Positions 35,319 to 44,320 of a DNA stretch of 64,000 nt are shown one piece after another (the first letter of the stretch is position 1; the number at the start of each line of letters is the position of its first letter). The position numbers and the translations under genes were made by a program. The notes below the pieces were generated by a model, which saw only the letters and a list, made by a program, of their open reading frames with translations, did no database searches and had not been told where the DNA came from. Source of the DNA: Saprospiraceae bacterium (lineage in GTDB: Bacteria; Bacteroidota; Bacteroidia; Chitinophagales; Saprospiraceae); the NCBI GenBank assembly GCA_021604865.1, contig BQJU01000026.1:1-64000 (forward strand). Direction: 5' to 3'.

Positions 35319-36851
35319 TCATTTGTTTTTTTCTTTGTGAGGCATAGTCCAAATGGTTAAACCAGTCAGATCTTTTTCCTTTTTGGGAGATAAATAACTA
35401 ATCAATAATGCGAGGACAATAAAAAATCCGTTGACGGTAGCCCCAACCCAATAGCTGTGTATACCAAGGCTTAAGGCCGGTGGTAACCAACCAATGGATC
35501 CCAACCCGAGATAAATATTGAAAAGTATAGCCAGCACCATCGCCATTGTGGCTGCCGTTCCATCTACCCGTCGGGTAAAAAATCCGAGCATAAATAAGCC
35601 CATCAGACAGCCACCAAAAATACTGGTGACAATCAGACTGAGGTCATTCATACTTTCTTTTTCGATTCGACTGAAAATAATAGCTCCCAGTATGACGAGT
35701 AAGGTGACCACCATAGCAATTAATCTTGCAGATCGCAGGTAGTATTTATCATCCCGATCCTTTGCCAGATATGGTTTCATCAGGTCAATGACACTTACCG
35801 TAGAAATCGCATTAATGCCGGAATCCAAGCTACTCATGGCTGCCGCAAGTACAGCGGAAATAACAATGCCCGCCACGCCAGCAGGCAGGTTTTTTAGAAT
35901 AAAATAGGGCAATACCTGATCTGCTTCGAGTGCGGCAACTCCCGGGTCTGGAAAAACCGCGTAATAAGCAAAAAGGGAAGTGCCGACAAAAAAGAAAAGG
36001 GTCCACATCGGCAGCGCAATAACAGAATAGAGTGCCGTTGCTTTGCGGGCCTCCCGGGTAGAGCGGGCGGCTGCATAACGTTGCACCATATTCTGGTCAC
36101 CTCCGTAAATCATCAACCAGTTGACGACACCCAAAATGGCAACAGTCCAGAAGGTACGCTCTGCAAGGTTCCACTCAAAACTTCCCAAACTGAACTTATC
36201 CTGAGCTTTCCCAATCTCGATGATTTGCCCAAAACCTCCGGGCAGATCCAACGCAATGAGGGTAAAACACAACACCCCTCCCAGAATGAGGATGCCCGCC
36301 TGGATCACATCGGTCCAAATAACTGCTTCAATCCCACCGGCAATGGTGTAAAAAGCAATAAAGATACCCGCTCCGATAATGACCAACTCAATTGGAGCTC
36401 CAGTTAGAAATTGAATGGGCAGAGATACCAAAAAGAGGATTTGAGCCATCCGGATTAACTGCAAAGCAATAAAACTACAGGTGCCATAAATTCTTGGAGC
36501 CATTCCGTAGCGATGCCCCAGGTATTCAAAGGCCGAAGTGAGTTTACCCTGGCGAAAAAACGGTATAAATACCACAATGGCTACGATAGCCACAAACGGT
36601 AACACCAGGTTGACACTCAGTTGCCGCCAATCCAATACATAAGCAGCTGCAGGCAATGCCAGGAAAGTGGCAGAACTAATAATCGTGCCTAACATGGATA
36701 AACCTATTACCCAACCCGGGAAGGCACGGTTGCCAACAAAATACTCCTCAGTTGTATTGTTGCGGCGGCTAAAATAAGCGCCGATCAAGACCATTCCAAG
36801 CAGATAAAGGACAATGGCAGCAATATCAAGCGGCCGAATAGCTAGTTCCAT
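35319..36851 (-). CDS. Sodium/solute symporter (SSS family), copy 2
   Basis: 510 residues with about 13 hydrophobic segments. The SSS signatures match those of copy 1: RAFPGWVIGLSMLGTIISSATFLALP, YLGHRYGMAPRIYGTCSF, GGIEAVIWTDVIQAGILILG, YGGDQNMVQRYAAARSTREARKAT and AAMSSLDSGINAISTVSVIDL. It sits between a sulfatase (6 bases) and L-fucose isomerase (45 bases), so L-fucose is the obvious candidate substrate, although E. coli uses an MFS protein (FucP) for this. The C-terminus is short and charged (LTIWTMPHKEKNK). Confidence 0.92.
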   Translation of the reverse strand: MELAIRPLDIAAIVLYLLGMVLIGAYFSRRNNTTEEYFVGNRAFPGWVIGLSMLGTIISSATFLALPAAAYVLDWRQLSVNLVLPFVAIVAIVVFIPFFRQGKLTSAFEYLGHRYGMAPRIYGTCSFIALQLIRMAQILFLVSLPIQFLTGAPIELVIIGAGIFIAFYTIAGGIEAVIWTDVIQAGILILGGVLCFTLIALDLPGGFGQIIEIGKAQDKFSLGSFEWNLAERTFWTVAILGVVNWLMIYGGDQNMVQRYAAARSTREARKATALYSVIALPMWTLFFFVGTSLFAYYAVFPDPGVAALEADQVLPYFILKNLPAGVAGIVISAVLAAAMSSLDSGINAISTVSVIDLMKPYLAKDRDDKYYLRSARLIAMVVTLLVILGAIIFSRIEKESMNDLSLIVTSIFGGCLMGLFMLGFFTRRVDGTAATMAMVLAILFNIYLGLGSIGWLPPALSLGIHSYWVGATVNGFFIVLALLISYLSPKKEKDLTGLTIWTMPHKEKNK

Positions 36852-36857
36852 AAATTC

Positions 36858-38186
36858 TTATCTTTTTTCACTGGATGTAACATCCTTTTCCCAATTGGAG
36901 AAACGCTGTTGAAATCGGGTTACTTTTTTTCGTTTATTCCCAGAGAGATTATGTGTTTCTCTAGGGTCTTTTTTTAAATTAAAAAGGTATTGCCCTTCTT
37001 TATTTTTTACGTATTTCCAGTGCCCCTCGCGAATGGCATAGGCCTCGGTTTTGGTATAAAAATTATTAAACCGCCAGTAAAGCGTCCGATTTGGCAAGCT
37101 TTTACCTTGCAGCCATACTGAACTCAGATCGGTGCCATCAAAAGCTACATCTTTTGGCGGTTCAATGCCTGCCAAATGCAGAAAGGTAGGCAATAGGTCC
37201 ATTGTCATGCTAGTGGCTGCTGTTTCTGTGCCTGGTTGAATATGCCCTGGCCAATTGGCAATAGCCGGAACCCTGTGGCCGCCTTCAAAGAGGTCTCCTT
37301 TTTGGCCACGATAGGGCCCATTGCTACCAACCCACGAATAAGCCCCATTATCAGAGGTGATGAAGATCAGGGTGTTTTCCCGCAAACCTAAACGTTCCAG
37401 GGTAGCCACCGTTTCTCCTACACTGTTGTCGACAGCGATTAACATATCGCGATAAGCACGTTTGTATTCCGATTCCGGCAATGGACCATATTTGGTGTCG
37501 TGCCAGATTTTTCCAATTGTACGGTGCGGTGGGTCATCGGGACCCTGAAAAGGGAAATGACAAGCAACGTGGGAAACAAAGGCAAAAAACGGCTGATCAT
37601 GGTTTTCCTCAATAAAATCGTTGGTATGTTTGGTAATAAGGTCCGTGAGGTAACCAGGTTCTTCGTTGAGTTGTTGATTTTTAAACCAATCCAATTCTCC
37701 AACCCGGGAAACATGTGTGTGATAGTCTGGTGAATTGTTGCTAACCCAACTTTCGTCAAAACCCTGATCGTTGGGCCCAAACAGACTAACATGTCCGACA
37801 TGCCATTTTCCAAAGACGCCGCTTTTATATCCGGCCTTTTGCAGTTCCTCAGCAATCATGGTTTTAGGCAGTGCTACGCCTATTTCTTTGGTAAATCCAA
37901 TCGCACTTTCTACGCCAGACCTTTGCTGGTATTGGCCGGTCAATAGGGCCGCACGGGTCGGGCTGCATACACAACCATTGGTATGAAAATCGGTCATTAC
38001 CATGCCCTCCGCAGCGAGTTTGTCTATATTCGGTGTCGGATGAATATCATTTCCATAACACCCCATATCACCATAGCCTAAGTCGTCGATAACAATCAAG
38101 ACGATATTCGGTGTTTTCGGAGCAGAATAGGAAAATCCAGCCGTTATGGTCGTGATGACCAACAGGACAAACGTGTAAATTTTCAT
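36858..38186 (-). CDS. Exported sulfatase, arylsulfatase-like S1 subfamily
   Basis: 442 residues with signal peptide TFVLLVITTITAGFSYS. NIVLIVIDDLGYGDMGCYG has the metal Asp pair; NGCVCSPTRAALLTGQYQQ is the signature with Cys74 as formylglycine precursor. KWHVGHVS, HVACHFPFQGP and ITSDNGAYSWVGSNGPYRGQ are the other active-site segments. YLFNLKKDPRETHNLS is the usual C-terminal signature. Of the four sulfatases it is the closest in style to the GalNAc-sulfatase/arylsulfatase group that includes fucose and galactose sulfatases. The gene starts 2 bases after the preceding stop and ends 6 bases before the symporter, so it is tightly co-transcribed in arm 2. Confidence 0.93.
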   Translation of the reverse strand: MKIYTFVLLVITTITAGFSYSAPKTPNIVLIVIDDLGYGDMGCYGNDIHPTPNIDKLAAEGMVMTDFHTNGCVCSPTRAALLTGQYQQRSGVESAIGFTKEIGVALPKTMIAEELQKAGYKSGVFGKWHVGHVSLFGPNDQGFDESWVSNNSPDYHTHVSRVGELDWFKNQQLNEEPGYLTDLITKHTNDFIEENHDQPFFAFVSHVACHFPFQGPDDPPHRTIGKIWHDTKYGPLPESEYKRAYRDMLIAVDNSVGETVATLERLGLRENTLIFITSDNGAYSWVGSNGPYRGQKGDLFEGGHRVPAIANWPGHIQPGTETAATSMTMDLLPTFLHLAGIEPPKDVAFDGTDLSSVWLQGKSLPNRTLYWRFNNFYTKTEAYAIREGHWKYVKNKEGQYLFNLKKDPRETHNLSGNKRKKVTRFQQRFSNWEKDVTSSEKR

Positions 38187-38188
38187 GT

Positions 38189-39397
38189 CTATAAGTTATT
38201 CAGATCACTAATCTTTATTTTGAGCACTTCTACACTTTGTTTACCTCCCGAAAAGGCCACCATTAAATAGCCATTGTGTTCCATTACATGTGGATAATCT
38301 ACCCGCCGGCCACCAGTCAGGTAGCCCATTTTATTAAAAACCATACCATCCTCGCTAATAGAAATGGTCAACGGATCACGCTGTTTGGGATTGGCATTGG
38401 AGACCAATACAAAACGGCCGTCACTCAATTGCAGGCCATGAATTTTTGAGGTAGCATCTGGAAAGTCGGTTTGTATAGGTTTACTCCAGTTGCGGCCATT
38501 ATCCGTAGAGAAAGACCGGTAGAGATAGCCCCCTTTCCGATTGTCCCGAAACAACGCCATCAGGCTTTTGTCCGGAAGTAGCCACCAGAGTGGTTCCTCA
38601 GCAGCTAATTCGCTGTCAGAGCCGAGTACAGGATAGGATTCCCACTGGTCAATGGCATCGACTCCGCCAACCAGGAAGTGAACTTCTGTATCCTTATAGT
38701 TATAGGGCCTTCTGGACATCATCCATTCGCCGGACGGAATTTTTTGCGGAGGGAAATTATTGATGGCATCGTCATAAATAACACCGAGATCTTCCCAACT
38801 TTCCTCTACCGGATTTAGACGGAAAGCATGTAATTCCAGGCTGGGGCCAAAGAAGCCTCCTGCTTCATCCAGAGAGGCCAGGGCCAGCAGTTCTCCATCT
38901 CTTAGCCAGAATCCGCGGGAAATCCAACGCAACCCCTTGTCAGTTCTTGTTCCATAAAATTCTGAACCTATGCCGGAGTTAGGGGGTTCAGGGGTAAGAA
39001 ACTGTGGCTCGCTCCATTGCAAACAATCCATGCTTGTCGCAAATTTTACCCGCTGACCGACCCGATCCTCTATGCCGGGGCCATCACTCCACATAATCCA
39101 GTATTTGCCCTTGTGGAAGATAAGGTAATTGTGTTGATTGACCCCATCAACCGGTTTGACATCACTCACGACTACATGTTCGCTCGGCACTTTAGGCAGG
39201 CTGTCATAATTAATTTGATGGTGATCCTCCGGTACCCAGTCGCCCATGAGCATCACCTTTGACAATGGATTATTGGCGGGGTCTGGATAGTCTACTTTTT
39301 CCTCTGCTGGAGCAGGGGGATTGGCACATCCGGCAAAGAGTAAGATCATCAGCCCGGCTTTCAGGCTATTCAGGAATAATGCTTTTGGATTCATCAT
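38189..39397 (-). CDS. Sialidase-fold propeller lipoprotein, tandem paralogue 2
   Basis: 402 residues with lipobox LLFAGC (Cys24). Asp-box-like blades include SMDCLQWSEP, STDNGRNWSKP and SISEDGMVFNKMGYL. It is a close paralogue of the adjacent upstream gene: shared blocks are GDWVPEDHHQI / GDWVPEDSHQI, LPKVPSEHVVVSDV, VNQHNYLIFHKGKYWIMWSDG, NNFPPQKIPSGEWMMSRR, SFSTDNGRNWSKP and a C-terminus YLMVAFSGGKQSVEVLKIK. One insertion (GSEFYGTRTDKG) distinguishes it. Such proteins are usually annotated exo-alpha-sialidase, but the catalytic residues of GH33 are not evident. It may be a glycosidase of uncharacterised family or a glycan-binding propeller. ATG 39394 is an alternative start. Confidence 0.78.
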   Translation of the reverse strand: MMNPKALFLNSLKAGLMILLFAGCANPPAPAEEKVDYPDPANNPLSKVMLMGDWVPEDHHQINYDSLPKVPSEHVVVSDVKPVDGVNQHNYLIFHKGKYWIMWSDGPGIEDRVGQRVKFATSMDCLQWSEPQFLTPEPPNSGIGSEFYGTRTDKGLRWISRGFWLRDGELLALASLDEAGGFFGPSLELHAFRLNPVEESWEDLGVIYDDAINNFPPQKIPSGEWMMSRRPYNYKDTEVHFLVGGVDAIDQWESYPVLGSDSELAAEEPLWWLLPDKSLMALFRDNRKGGYLYRSFSTDNGRNWSKPIQTDFPDATSKIHGLQLSDGRFVLVSNANPKQRDPLTISISEDGMVFNKMGYLTGGRRVDYPHVMEHNGYLMVAFSGGKQSVEVLKIKISDLNNL

Positions 39398-39403
39398 AAT
39401 TGA

Positions 39404-40630
39404 TTATAGGTTATCAAGGTCTGAAATTTTAATTTTGAGTACTTCTACAGTTTGTTTGGCACTGGCAAAAGCTACCAATAGATAGCCTTCGTGCTCGATG
39501 ACGTGTGGATAATCGATATGACGGCCTCCTACCAGATAGCCCATTTTGTTGAAAATAATGCCATCGTCACTAATAGAAATCGCCAGAGGATCTCGCTTTT
39601 TTGGATTGGGATTTGATACCAATACGTATCGGCCATCAGGGAGACGGACCCCGCTAAATTTGGAAGTAGCATCGGGGAAATTCGTCCGTACTGGCTTGGT
39701 CCAATTGCGGCCGTTATCGGTAGAAAAAGCCCGGTAGAGGAATCCACTACGCAGATTATCCCGGAATAAACCCGCCAGTTTATTATTATCTGGCAACACC
39801 CACCAGTAGGGCTCTTCAGCTGCTAATGTGGAATCTTTGTATTCCACTATTGGAAAGGATTCCCATTCATTGTAAGCCTTTGTTCCGCCCACCATAAAAT
39901 GAACATCTCCCACACTATCCCTACGAGACATCATCCATTCCCCATTAGGCAATTGTTTTGGCGGGAAATTATTCATCGCATTGTCATAGAGAAGGCCGAG
40001 GTGATTCCATTGCACGTCGTCCCCTTCCGCTAATTCATAAGCGTGAAGCTGGAGTCCTTCTCCTCGATAACCGGGGGCATTGTAGTGGGTGACTAAGGCT
40101 AGCAACTTGCCATCTCTGATCCAGAAACCGCGAGCAAGCCAACCAAAACCTTCAGCAGGAGGACCCGTTAAATCGAAAGGTTCACTCCAGTTTAGCCCAT
40201 CTTTGCTATAAGCAAATGAAACCCGCTGTTCGGCCCGGTCATGTCCCGGTACCCGGTCCCGGTGAAGTTCTGGTTCCGTTTTCTGCACGCCGGGGCCGTC
40301 ACTCCACATCGCCCAGAATTGATCTTTGTAATACACCAGGTAGTTGTGTTGATTGACCCAATTGCCACCTCGGTCGCGCACATCGCTAACAATGGCATGT
40401 TCGCTTGGTACTTTAGGCAATTCGGCAAAATCGATCTGGTGTGAGTCCTCCGGCACCCAATCTCCCGCTAGCATAATAGAGGATTGGGAACTGGGTGTTT
40501 GTTCCGGGGAATCTGTCTTTTGATCGTTTGTACAAGACATCATCACAATCACTAAACAAATTAAAATGAATGAATGGTGATGACAAGTCCTTTTTAGGAA
40601 AGGAATAAGTTGTGGGTTTTTTATAGCCAT
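39404..40630 (-). CDS. Sialidase-fold propeller lipoprotein, tandem paralogue 1
   Basis: 408 residues with lipoprotein signal ILICLVIVMMSC (Cys33). It shares most of its length with the gene that follows 6 bases later. Blade motifs are SKDGLNWSEP, STDNGRNWTKP and SISDDGIIFNKMGYLVGG, ending LLVAFASAKQTVEVLKIK. Its own features are RDRGGNWVNQHNYL and the longer loop EPELHRDRVPGHDRAEQR, so the paralogues have diverged in loops that could line a binding cleft. It sits 16 bases after the FAD oxidoreductase and is anchored in the periplasm or on the surface. The true activity is unknown; divergence after duplication suggests two related but distinct sugar linkages. Confidence 0.78.
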   Translation of the reverse strand: MAIKNPQLIPFLKRTCHHHSFILICLVIVMMSCTNDQKTDSPEQTPSSQSSIMLAGDWVPEDSHQIDFAELPKVPSEHAIVSDVRDRGGNWVNQHNYLVYYKDQFWAMWSDGPGVQKTEPELHRDRVPGHDRAEQRVSFAYSKDGLNWSEPFDLTGPPAEGFGWLARGFWIRDGKLLALVTHYNAPGYRGEGLQLHAYELAEGDDVQWNHLGLLYDNAMNNFPPKQLPNGEWMMSRRDSVGDVHFMVGGTKAYNEWESFPIVEYKDSTLAAEEPYWWVLPDNNKLAGLFRDNLRSGFLYRAFSTDNGRNWTKPVRTNFPDATSKFSGVRLPDGRYVLVSNPNPKKRDPLAISISDDGIIFNKMGYLVGGRHIDYPHVIEHEGYLLVAFASAKQTVEVLKIKISDLDNL

Positions 40631-40646
40631 GCTCTTGGTGTTTTGT

Positions 40647-42575
40647 TTAGTCCAGGAAATATCGTTCCTCCATCTTTTTAAAATACAGTAAGAAAAAGGC
40701 TTGACATGCTTCTCCCCTCAATACAGGTAGATTGTCCTCCCTGGAATGGTATAACCAATCAGAGGGGGCTAACTCAGCGGTATCCTCGATGTTGTATTTT
40801 TTCCTTAGTTGAAAAACCAATTGTGAAAAATCGGAAATACTTACCGGCCCATTTTCAATAGTAGGCCTTTCCTCATCGGTCTCTAATTCCTGATGGAAAA
40901 GCGCCATCCATTGATTTAAGACATTGGCATTGAGCGGCTCCCGGAGCTCGGCTTTATAGGTTTTAAAAAAGCCTTTAGTACCCCAAAATTGTGCTGCCTG
41001 AAATGCTTTATCGTCAGCATCAAGATCATCGAAGTAGGTTAAGACCTGATTATTATCCAATAAAAGCTTTTGCAGGAGAGGCACAGGAACAGCATTCGTA
41101 TCGCCTTTCATTTTTAGAGACAGGTGTGCCAGCGTACCGGCCACCTGCCCTAGGCCCATCCATTGTGGTTCCATGCGAATTGTAGAATAGGCCACATGCG
41201 TTGTGGATGCAGCAACCGGTACAATCAACCGGTTAATTTTTTCAGGTAACAAGATACTCAGGGGTACCTGATAGGGCGATATAGGCAGCAGACAGATATA
41301 ACCCTCCAGAACTTTATCTTTTACGCTACGCTCTTTCGTTACGGGAAAGCTATCAATCGGAAATTCACCGGTGATGATACTGTCGGGAAAAATGGTCGAT
41401 CGCTCGGTAGAACCTTCGGGATTCAGATCATTTTCCGAAAGGGTAGATTTGCCTTTAAGCCTCCTGGCTTCCCGGACATAAAATTGCCAGGGGAAATGTT
41501 CATTGTCGACAAATTCATCCAAAGCAAGATGGTATGCATTGGCCATTTTTCGCTGATCTGCCGGTACTTCGGGATCATTTTGCGCGAAGTACACCAAGCC
41601 TAGTACCAATTCCCGATGTTTTTGAAAAATATTGGCTCGTTGTTCCCAATCGGCTTCGACATAATTCCGGTTCTCTTCCGGGAAGGGGAATGCTACCGCT
41701 CTTGGATTGATATTGACATCATATTTTCGGTTGGGAATTTCCGCGAAGGAAAACACCCGAAGTATGGTATTGAAATGGGCAGGATAATAGCCATGCCCTT
41801 CCCTAATTACTTTTGGCCCACCGAGCCTTCCGGCCTCCAGATCTTTTAGATAGTCCAGATAAATGGTTCGATCATATCCCGGAGGGGGTTGTTTGAGCAC
41901 GTAGCTGTTATCCGGATCATCGGTCATACATAACCTATAAGTGTAGGCAGTTAGGTTGTCGTCACCTTCACCGGTGCTTCCCGGTAAAAAGAGGTGATCA
42001 TCGTGGTCGAAAAAGATTTTACCTGCATGGGGTTCACCAAACTCGCTTTTACTTTCCCGGCCCAAACGATAAGCTGCTCCTGCATGTGCGTAAAGATCCC
42101 CTTCATAGGTAGCGTCCACAAAAACCTGTGCTTTTAAAGTCAGGATTTCTGCGGTATGGCGATTTTTAAAAACCGCTTCCACCAGGTTTTGCGATTCCGT
42201 TTTGGCATCCTCGATTTGCCAACCTAACAATAGCGTGATGCCAGATTCCTGCTCAATCATCTGCATGAAAACCTGCTCGGCCACGGATGGCTCGTAGTAG
42301 TATCCTACTCTACACTTTTTTTCATCTTCAGATCCCTCGCCGTATTTGTCAATATAATATTGATGAACACGTAGGGTAAACTCTTTGAATAAACCGGATA
42401 TGACTGCTTTGTTTTCGATGTCACTTTTACCCAACCCACTGGTCGACATGCCGCCAATATGGTCATGGTATTCTACTAGTGCTACTGGAGCACCTAGTCG
42501 CGCAGCTGCTATGGCAGACATGATGCCGGCAGGAGTTCCACCTACCACGACTAAATCAAAATGATCTGTTTTCAT
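40647..42575 (-). CDS. FAD-dependent oxidoreductase (FAD_oxidored type)
   Basis: 642 residues without a signal peptide. The N-terminus HFDLVVVGGTPAGIMSAI is the FAD-binding beta-alpha-beta unit, with G-G-T-P-A-G in place of GxGxxG, followed by LVEYHDHIGGMSTSGLGKSD, the usual second motif of the PF12831 group. VFVDATYEGDLYAHAGAAYR is another conserved block, and LIVPVAASTTHVAYSTIRMEPQWMGLGQ (in two pieces) is the C-terminal FAD-contact region. Reactions of this group are mostly unknown. Relatives recur in polysaccharide loci of Bacteroidota and Planctomycetota, where oxidation of a sugar ring is suspected. It is the first gene after susC2D2, across a 265-base structured spacer. Its cytoplasmic location implies action on imported sugars. 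Confidence 0.85.
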   Translation of the reverse strand: MKTDHFDLVVVGGTPAGIMSAIAAARLGAPVALVEYHDHIGGMSTSGLGKSDIENKAVISGLFKEFTLRVHQYYIDKYGEGSEDEKKCRVGYYYEPSVAEQVFMQMIEQESGITLLLGWQIEDAKTESQNLVEAVFKNRHTAEILTLKAQVFVDATYEGDLYAHAGAAYRLGRESKSEFGEPHAGKIFFDHDDHLFLPGSTGEGDDNLTAYTYRLCMTDDPDNSYVLKQPPPGYDRTIYLDYLKDLEAGRLGGPKVIREGHGYYPAHFNTILRVFSFAEIPNRKYDVNINPRAVAFPFPEENRNYVEADWEQRANIFQKHRELVLGLVYFAQNDPEVPADQRKMANAYHLALDEFVDNEHFPWQFYVREARRLKGKSTLSENDLNPEGSTERSTIFPDSIITGEFPIDSFPVTKERSVKDKVLEGYICLLPISPYQVPLSILLPEKINRLIVPVAASTTHVAYSTIRMEPQWMGLGQVAGTLAHLSLKMKGDTNAVPVPLLQKLLLDNNQVLTYFDDLDADDKAFQAAQFWGTKGFFKTYKAELREPLNANVLNQWMALFHQELETDEERPTIENGPVSISDFSQLVFQLRKKYNIEDTAELAPSDWLYHSREDNLPVLRGEACQAFFLLYFKKMEERYFLD

Positions 42576-42840
42576 AATTAAAATTAAAAGTAAACTTTCA
42601 CCCTGGTCATGAGGATGATCGGTAAGAAATAATCAAATGGTATACTTTCCGGAGAAAATGGTTTGACCGGAAGTAGTATAGAGGCAGGCTTTTACCAGAA
42701 GGGCGTGTAGTGCTGTGGACCCAAATTTGCCAAAATGAAACTTGACTGATCAATGCTTCTTTGGCGTTACAGGAGAAAATCTCGCTGCATTAAACTTTTA
42801 ATAATTGCCCAATCTGCTAAAGCTGCCTGCCTCCTTCTAT
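42576..42840 (-). other. Spacer between susD2 and the FAD oxidoreductase gene
   Basis: This is the largest gap inside arm 2. GAGGCAGGCTTTTA (42681-42694) can pair with TAAAGCTGCCTGCCTC (42818-42833) if two bases bulge, closing a loop of about 120 bases. I see no ORF or operator dyad. The position directly after susD matches the hairpin-bearing spacer after susD1. Confidence 0.4.
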
Positions 42841-44298
42841 TTAATACCCTGGATTTTGATCTCCAGGTCCCAGGGCTGGATTAGTATTGATTTCATTTTC
42901 TGGTAATGGCCAGAGCAATCTTTCTGTGAGGAAGGTTCTGCCAATGGATGAAAAATATTCTATAACACGGTTGGTGCGTTTCAAATCCCACCATCTCCGT
43001 CTCTCCAAAAGGAATTCATAATCTCTTTCTTTTAACACAGCATCCCGAAAATCCTGCTGATTCATACCGGCCGGATAATCCACTGGTGATACCGAGAATG
43101 GATCATATCCATAACCCCTTCTCTTAATGGTATTTAGCCTTTCCAATGCTGTGGCAGAAGGTCCTCCCTCAGCCTGACTGGCAGCCTCAGCATAGATCAA
43201 GAATGCCTCCGTATACCGGAATAGTGGCACACTAAAGGTTTGCTGCCCATTAGTATCGTCAATAAACTTTTTAAACAAAATGGGAGTAGTCGGTGGTAGG
43301 CTAACGGTCGCTCCACTTGCATCGACATACTCGGTATACAGGTTAAAGGATTTTCTTAAGTCATCATCATCCCAGCTGTCGCCGATAAAGGAGTTCTGAA
43401 TAGGTAACCAAGCGAAAAAACCGGAACCTGAAGGATTGTAAACCGGAACATTGGTGATGTGCAAAAAATTTGGAATTTCAGATTGAGTAGTCTCAGAATG
43501 CTGTCGGGACATGATGTCCTCAGTATGGGTTTTTTCTCTGAAAATCTGATAAAAATCATCAGGCTCATCTACCAAAACCAGGGAAAATAAAGAGCTATTT
43601 ATGACTTCATCAGCAAGGTCGCGAGCCTCGGCCCATTGTTCACGAGTGAGGTAGACCTGTGCCAATAACATTTTAGCTGCCCATTTGGAGGCACGACCTG
43701 TGCCATCATCTTGTACATCCGGCAAATCTTTTTCTGCAGCAGTTGCATCCTCAATAATCTGACTGTATACCTCATTTTCCGGAGCTCTGGGTGCTGCTAC
43801 GCCGTCCAGGCCTTTCGTTTCGGTTAGTCTCAAAGGTACCGGACCCCAGCCTCTCACCAATTCGAAATAGGCGAGGGCTCTCAAAAAGCGGGCTTCTGCT
43901 AGTATCTGAGTCTTTAAACCCTGATCCATATCCTCAATATCCGGTACATTGTCCAGAACGGCATTTGCCCGGTTGATAGCAGAATAAATCCTTCCCCAAA
44001 TACCTCCGGCGCGGTCTATATTTCGTTGGTCAAGCACCTGGTTGTAAATAGAGATAGGTCCCTGAGATCCCCTGCCATCGGCAGCTCCGCTATGCAGGAC
44101 ATTAAAAGCGTAATATTCCCAATTGCCATAATATTCATTCCCAAGGGAAGAATAAGCACCTGCAATTGCAGCCTTGGCATCTGCTTCATTTTTGTAAAAA
44201 TTGACAGAGGAAATGAGGTTCCTTGGCTCTTCTGCCAGAAAATCTGTGCAGGAAGCCATAGTAAAAACTGTGATGAGAAGAAAGAATATATTTTTCAT
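42841..44298 (-). CDS. susD: SusD/RagB-family glycan-binding lipoprotein, pair 2
   Basis: 485 residues from ATG 44298 (MKNIFFLLITVF), which puts lipobox FTMASC (Cys17) correctly; upstream codons overlap the SusC2 end. Family blocks: CTDFLAEEPRNLISSVNFYK, WGRIYSAINRANAVLDNVP, ILAEARFLRALAYFELVRGWG, KWAAKMLLAQVYLTREQW, LFRYTEAFLIYAEAASQAEG and LKERDYEFLLERRRWWDLKR. It starts 22 bases after susC2. It differs widely from SusD1, so the two pairs probably recognise different glycans or different parts of one glycan. Confidence 0.95.
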   Translation of the reverse strand: MKNIFFLLITVFTMASCTDFLAEEPRNLISSVNFYKNEADAKAAIAGAYSSLGNEYYGNWEYYAFNVLHSGAADGRGSQGPISIYNQVLDQRNIDRAGGIWGRIYSAINRANAVLDNVPDIEDMDQGLKTQILAEARFLRALAYFELVRGWGPVPLRLTETKGLDGVAAPRAPENEVYSQIIEDATAAEKDLPDVQDDGTGRASKWAAKMLLAQVYLTREQWAEARDLADEVINSSLFSLVLVDEPDDFYQIFREKTHTEDIMSRQHSETTQSEIPNFLHITNVPVYNPSGSGFFAWLPIQNSFIGDSWDDDDLRKSFNLYTEYVDASGATVSLPPTTPILFKKFIDDTNGQQTFSVPLFRYTEAFLIYAEAASQAEGGPSATALERLNTIKRRGYGYDPFSVSPVDYPAGMNQQDFRDAVLKERDYEFLLERRRWWDLKRTNRVIEYFSSIGRTFLTERLLWPLPENEINTNPALGPGDQNPGY

Positions 44299-44320
44299 AT
44301 CTTTTGATTTAAAGAAGCTC

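Noticed and set aside
23097-40630. Reading the sialidase-like proteins plus the DapA/NanA-type protein as a sialic-acid utilisation locus
   Set aside because: There is no nanK, nanE, nagA/B or NanT-type MFS gene, the aldolase lacks the usual substrate loop, GH33 catalytic residues are not evident, and fucI plus four sulfatases point to another sugar.
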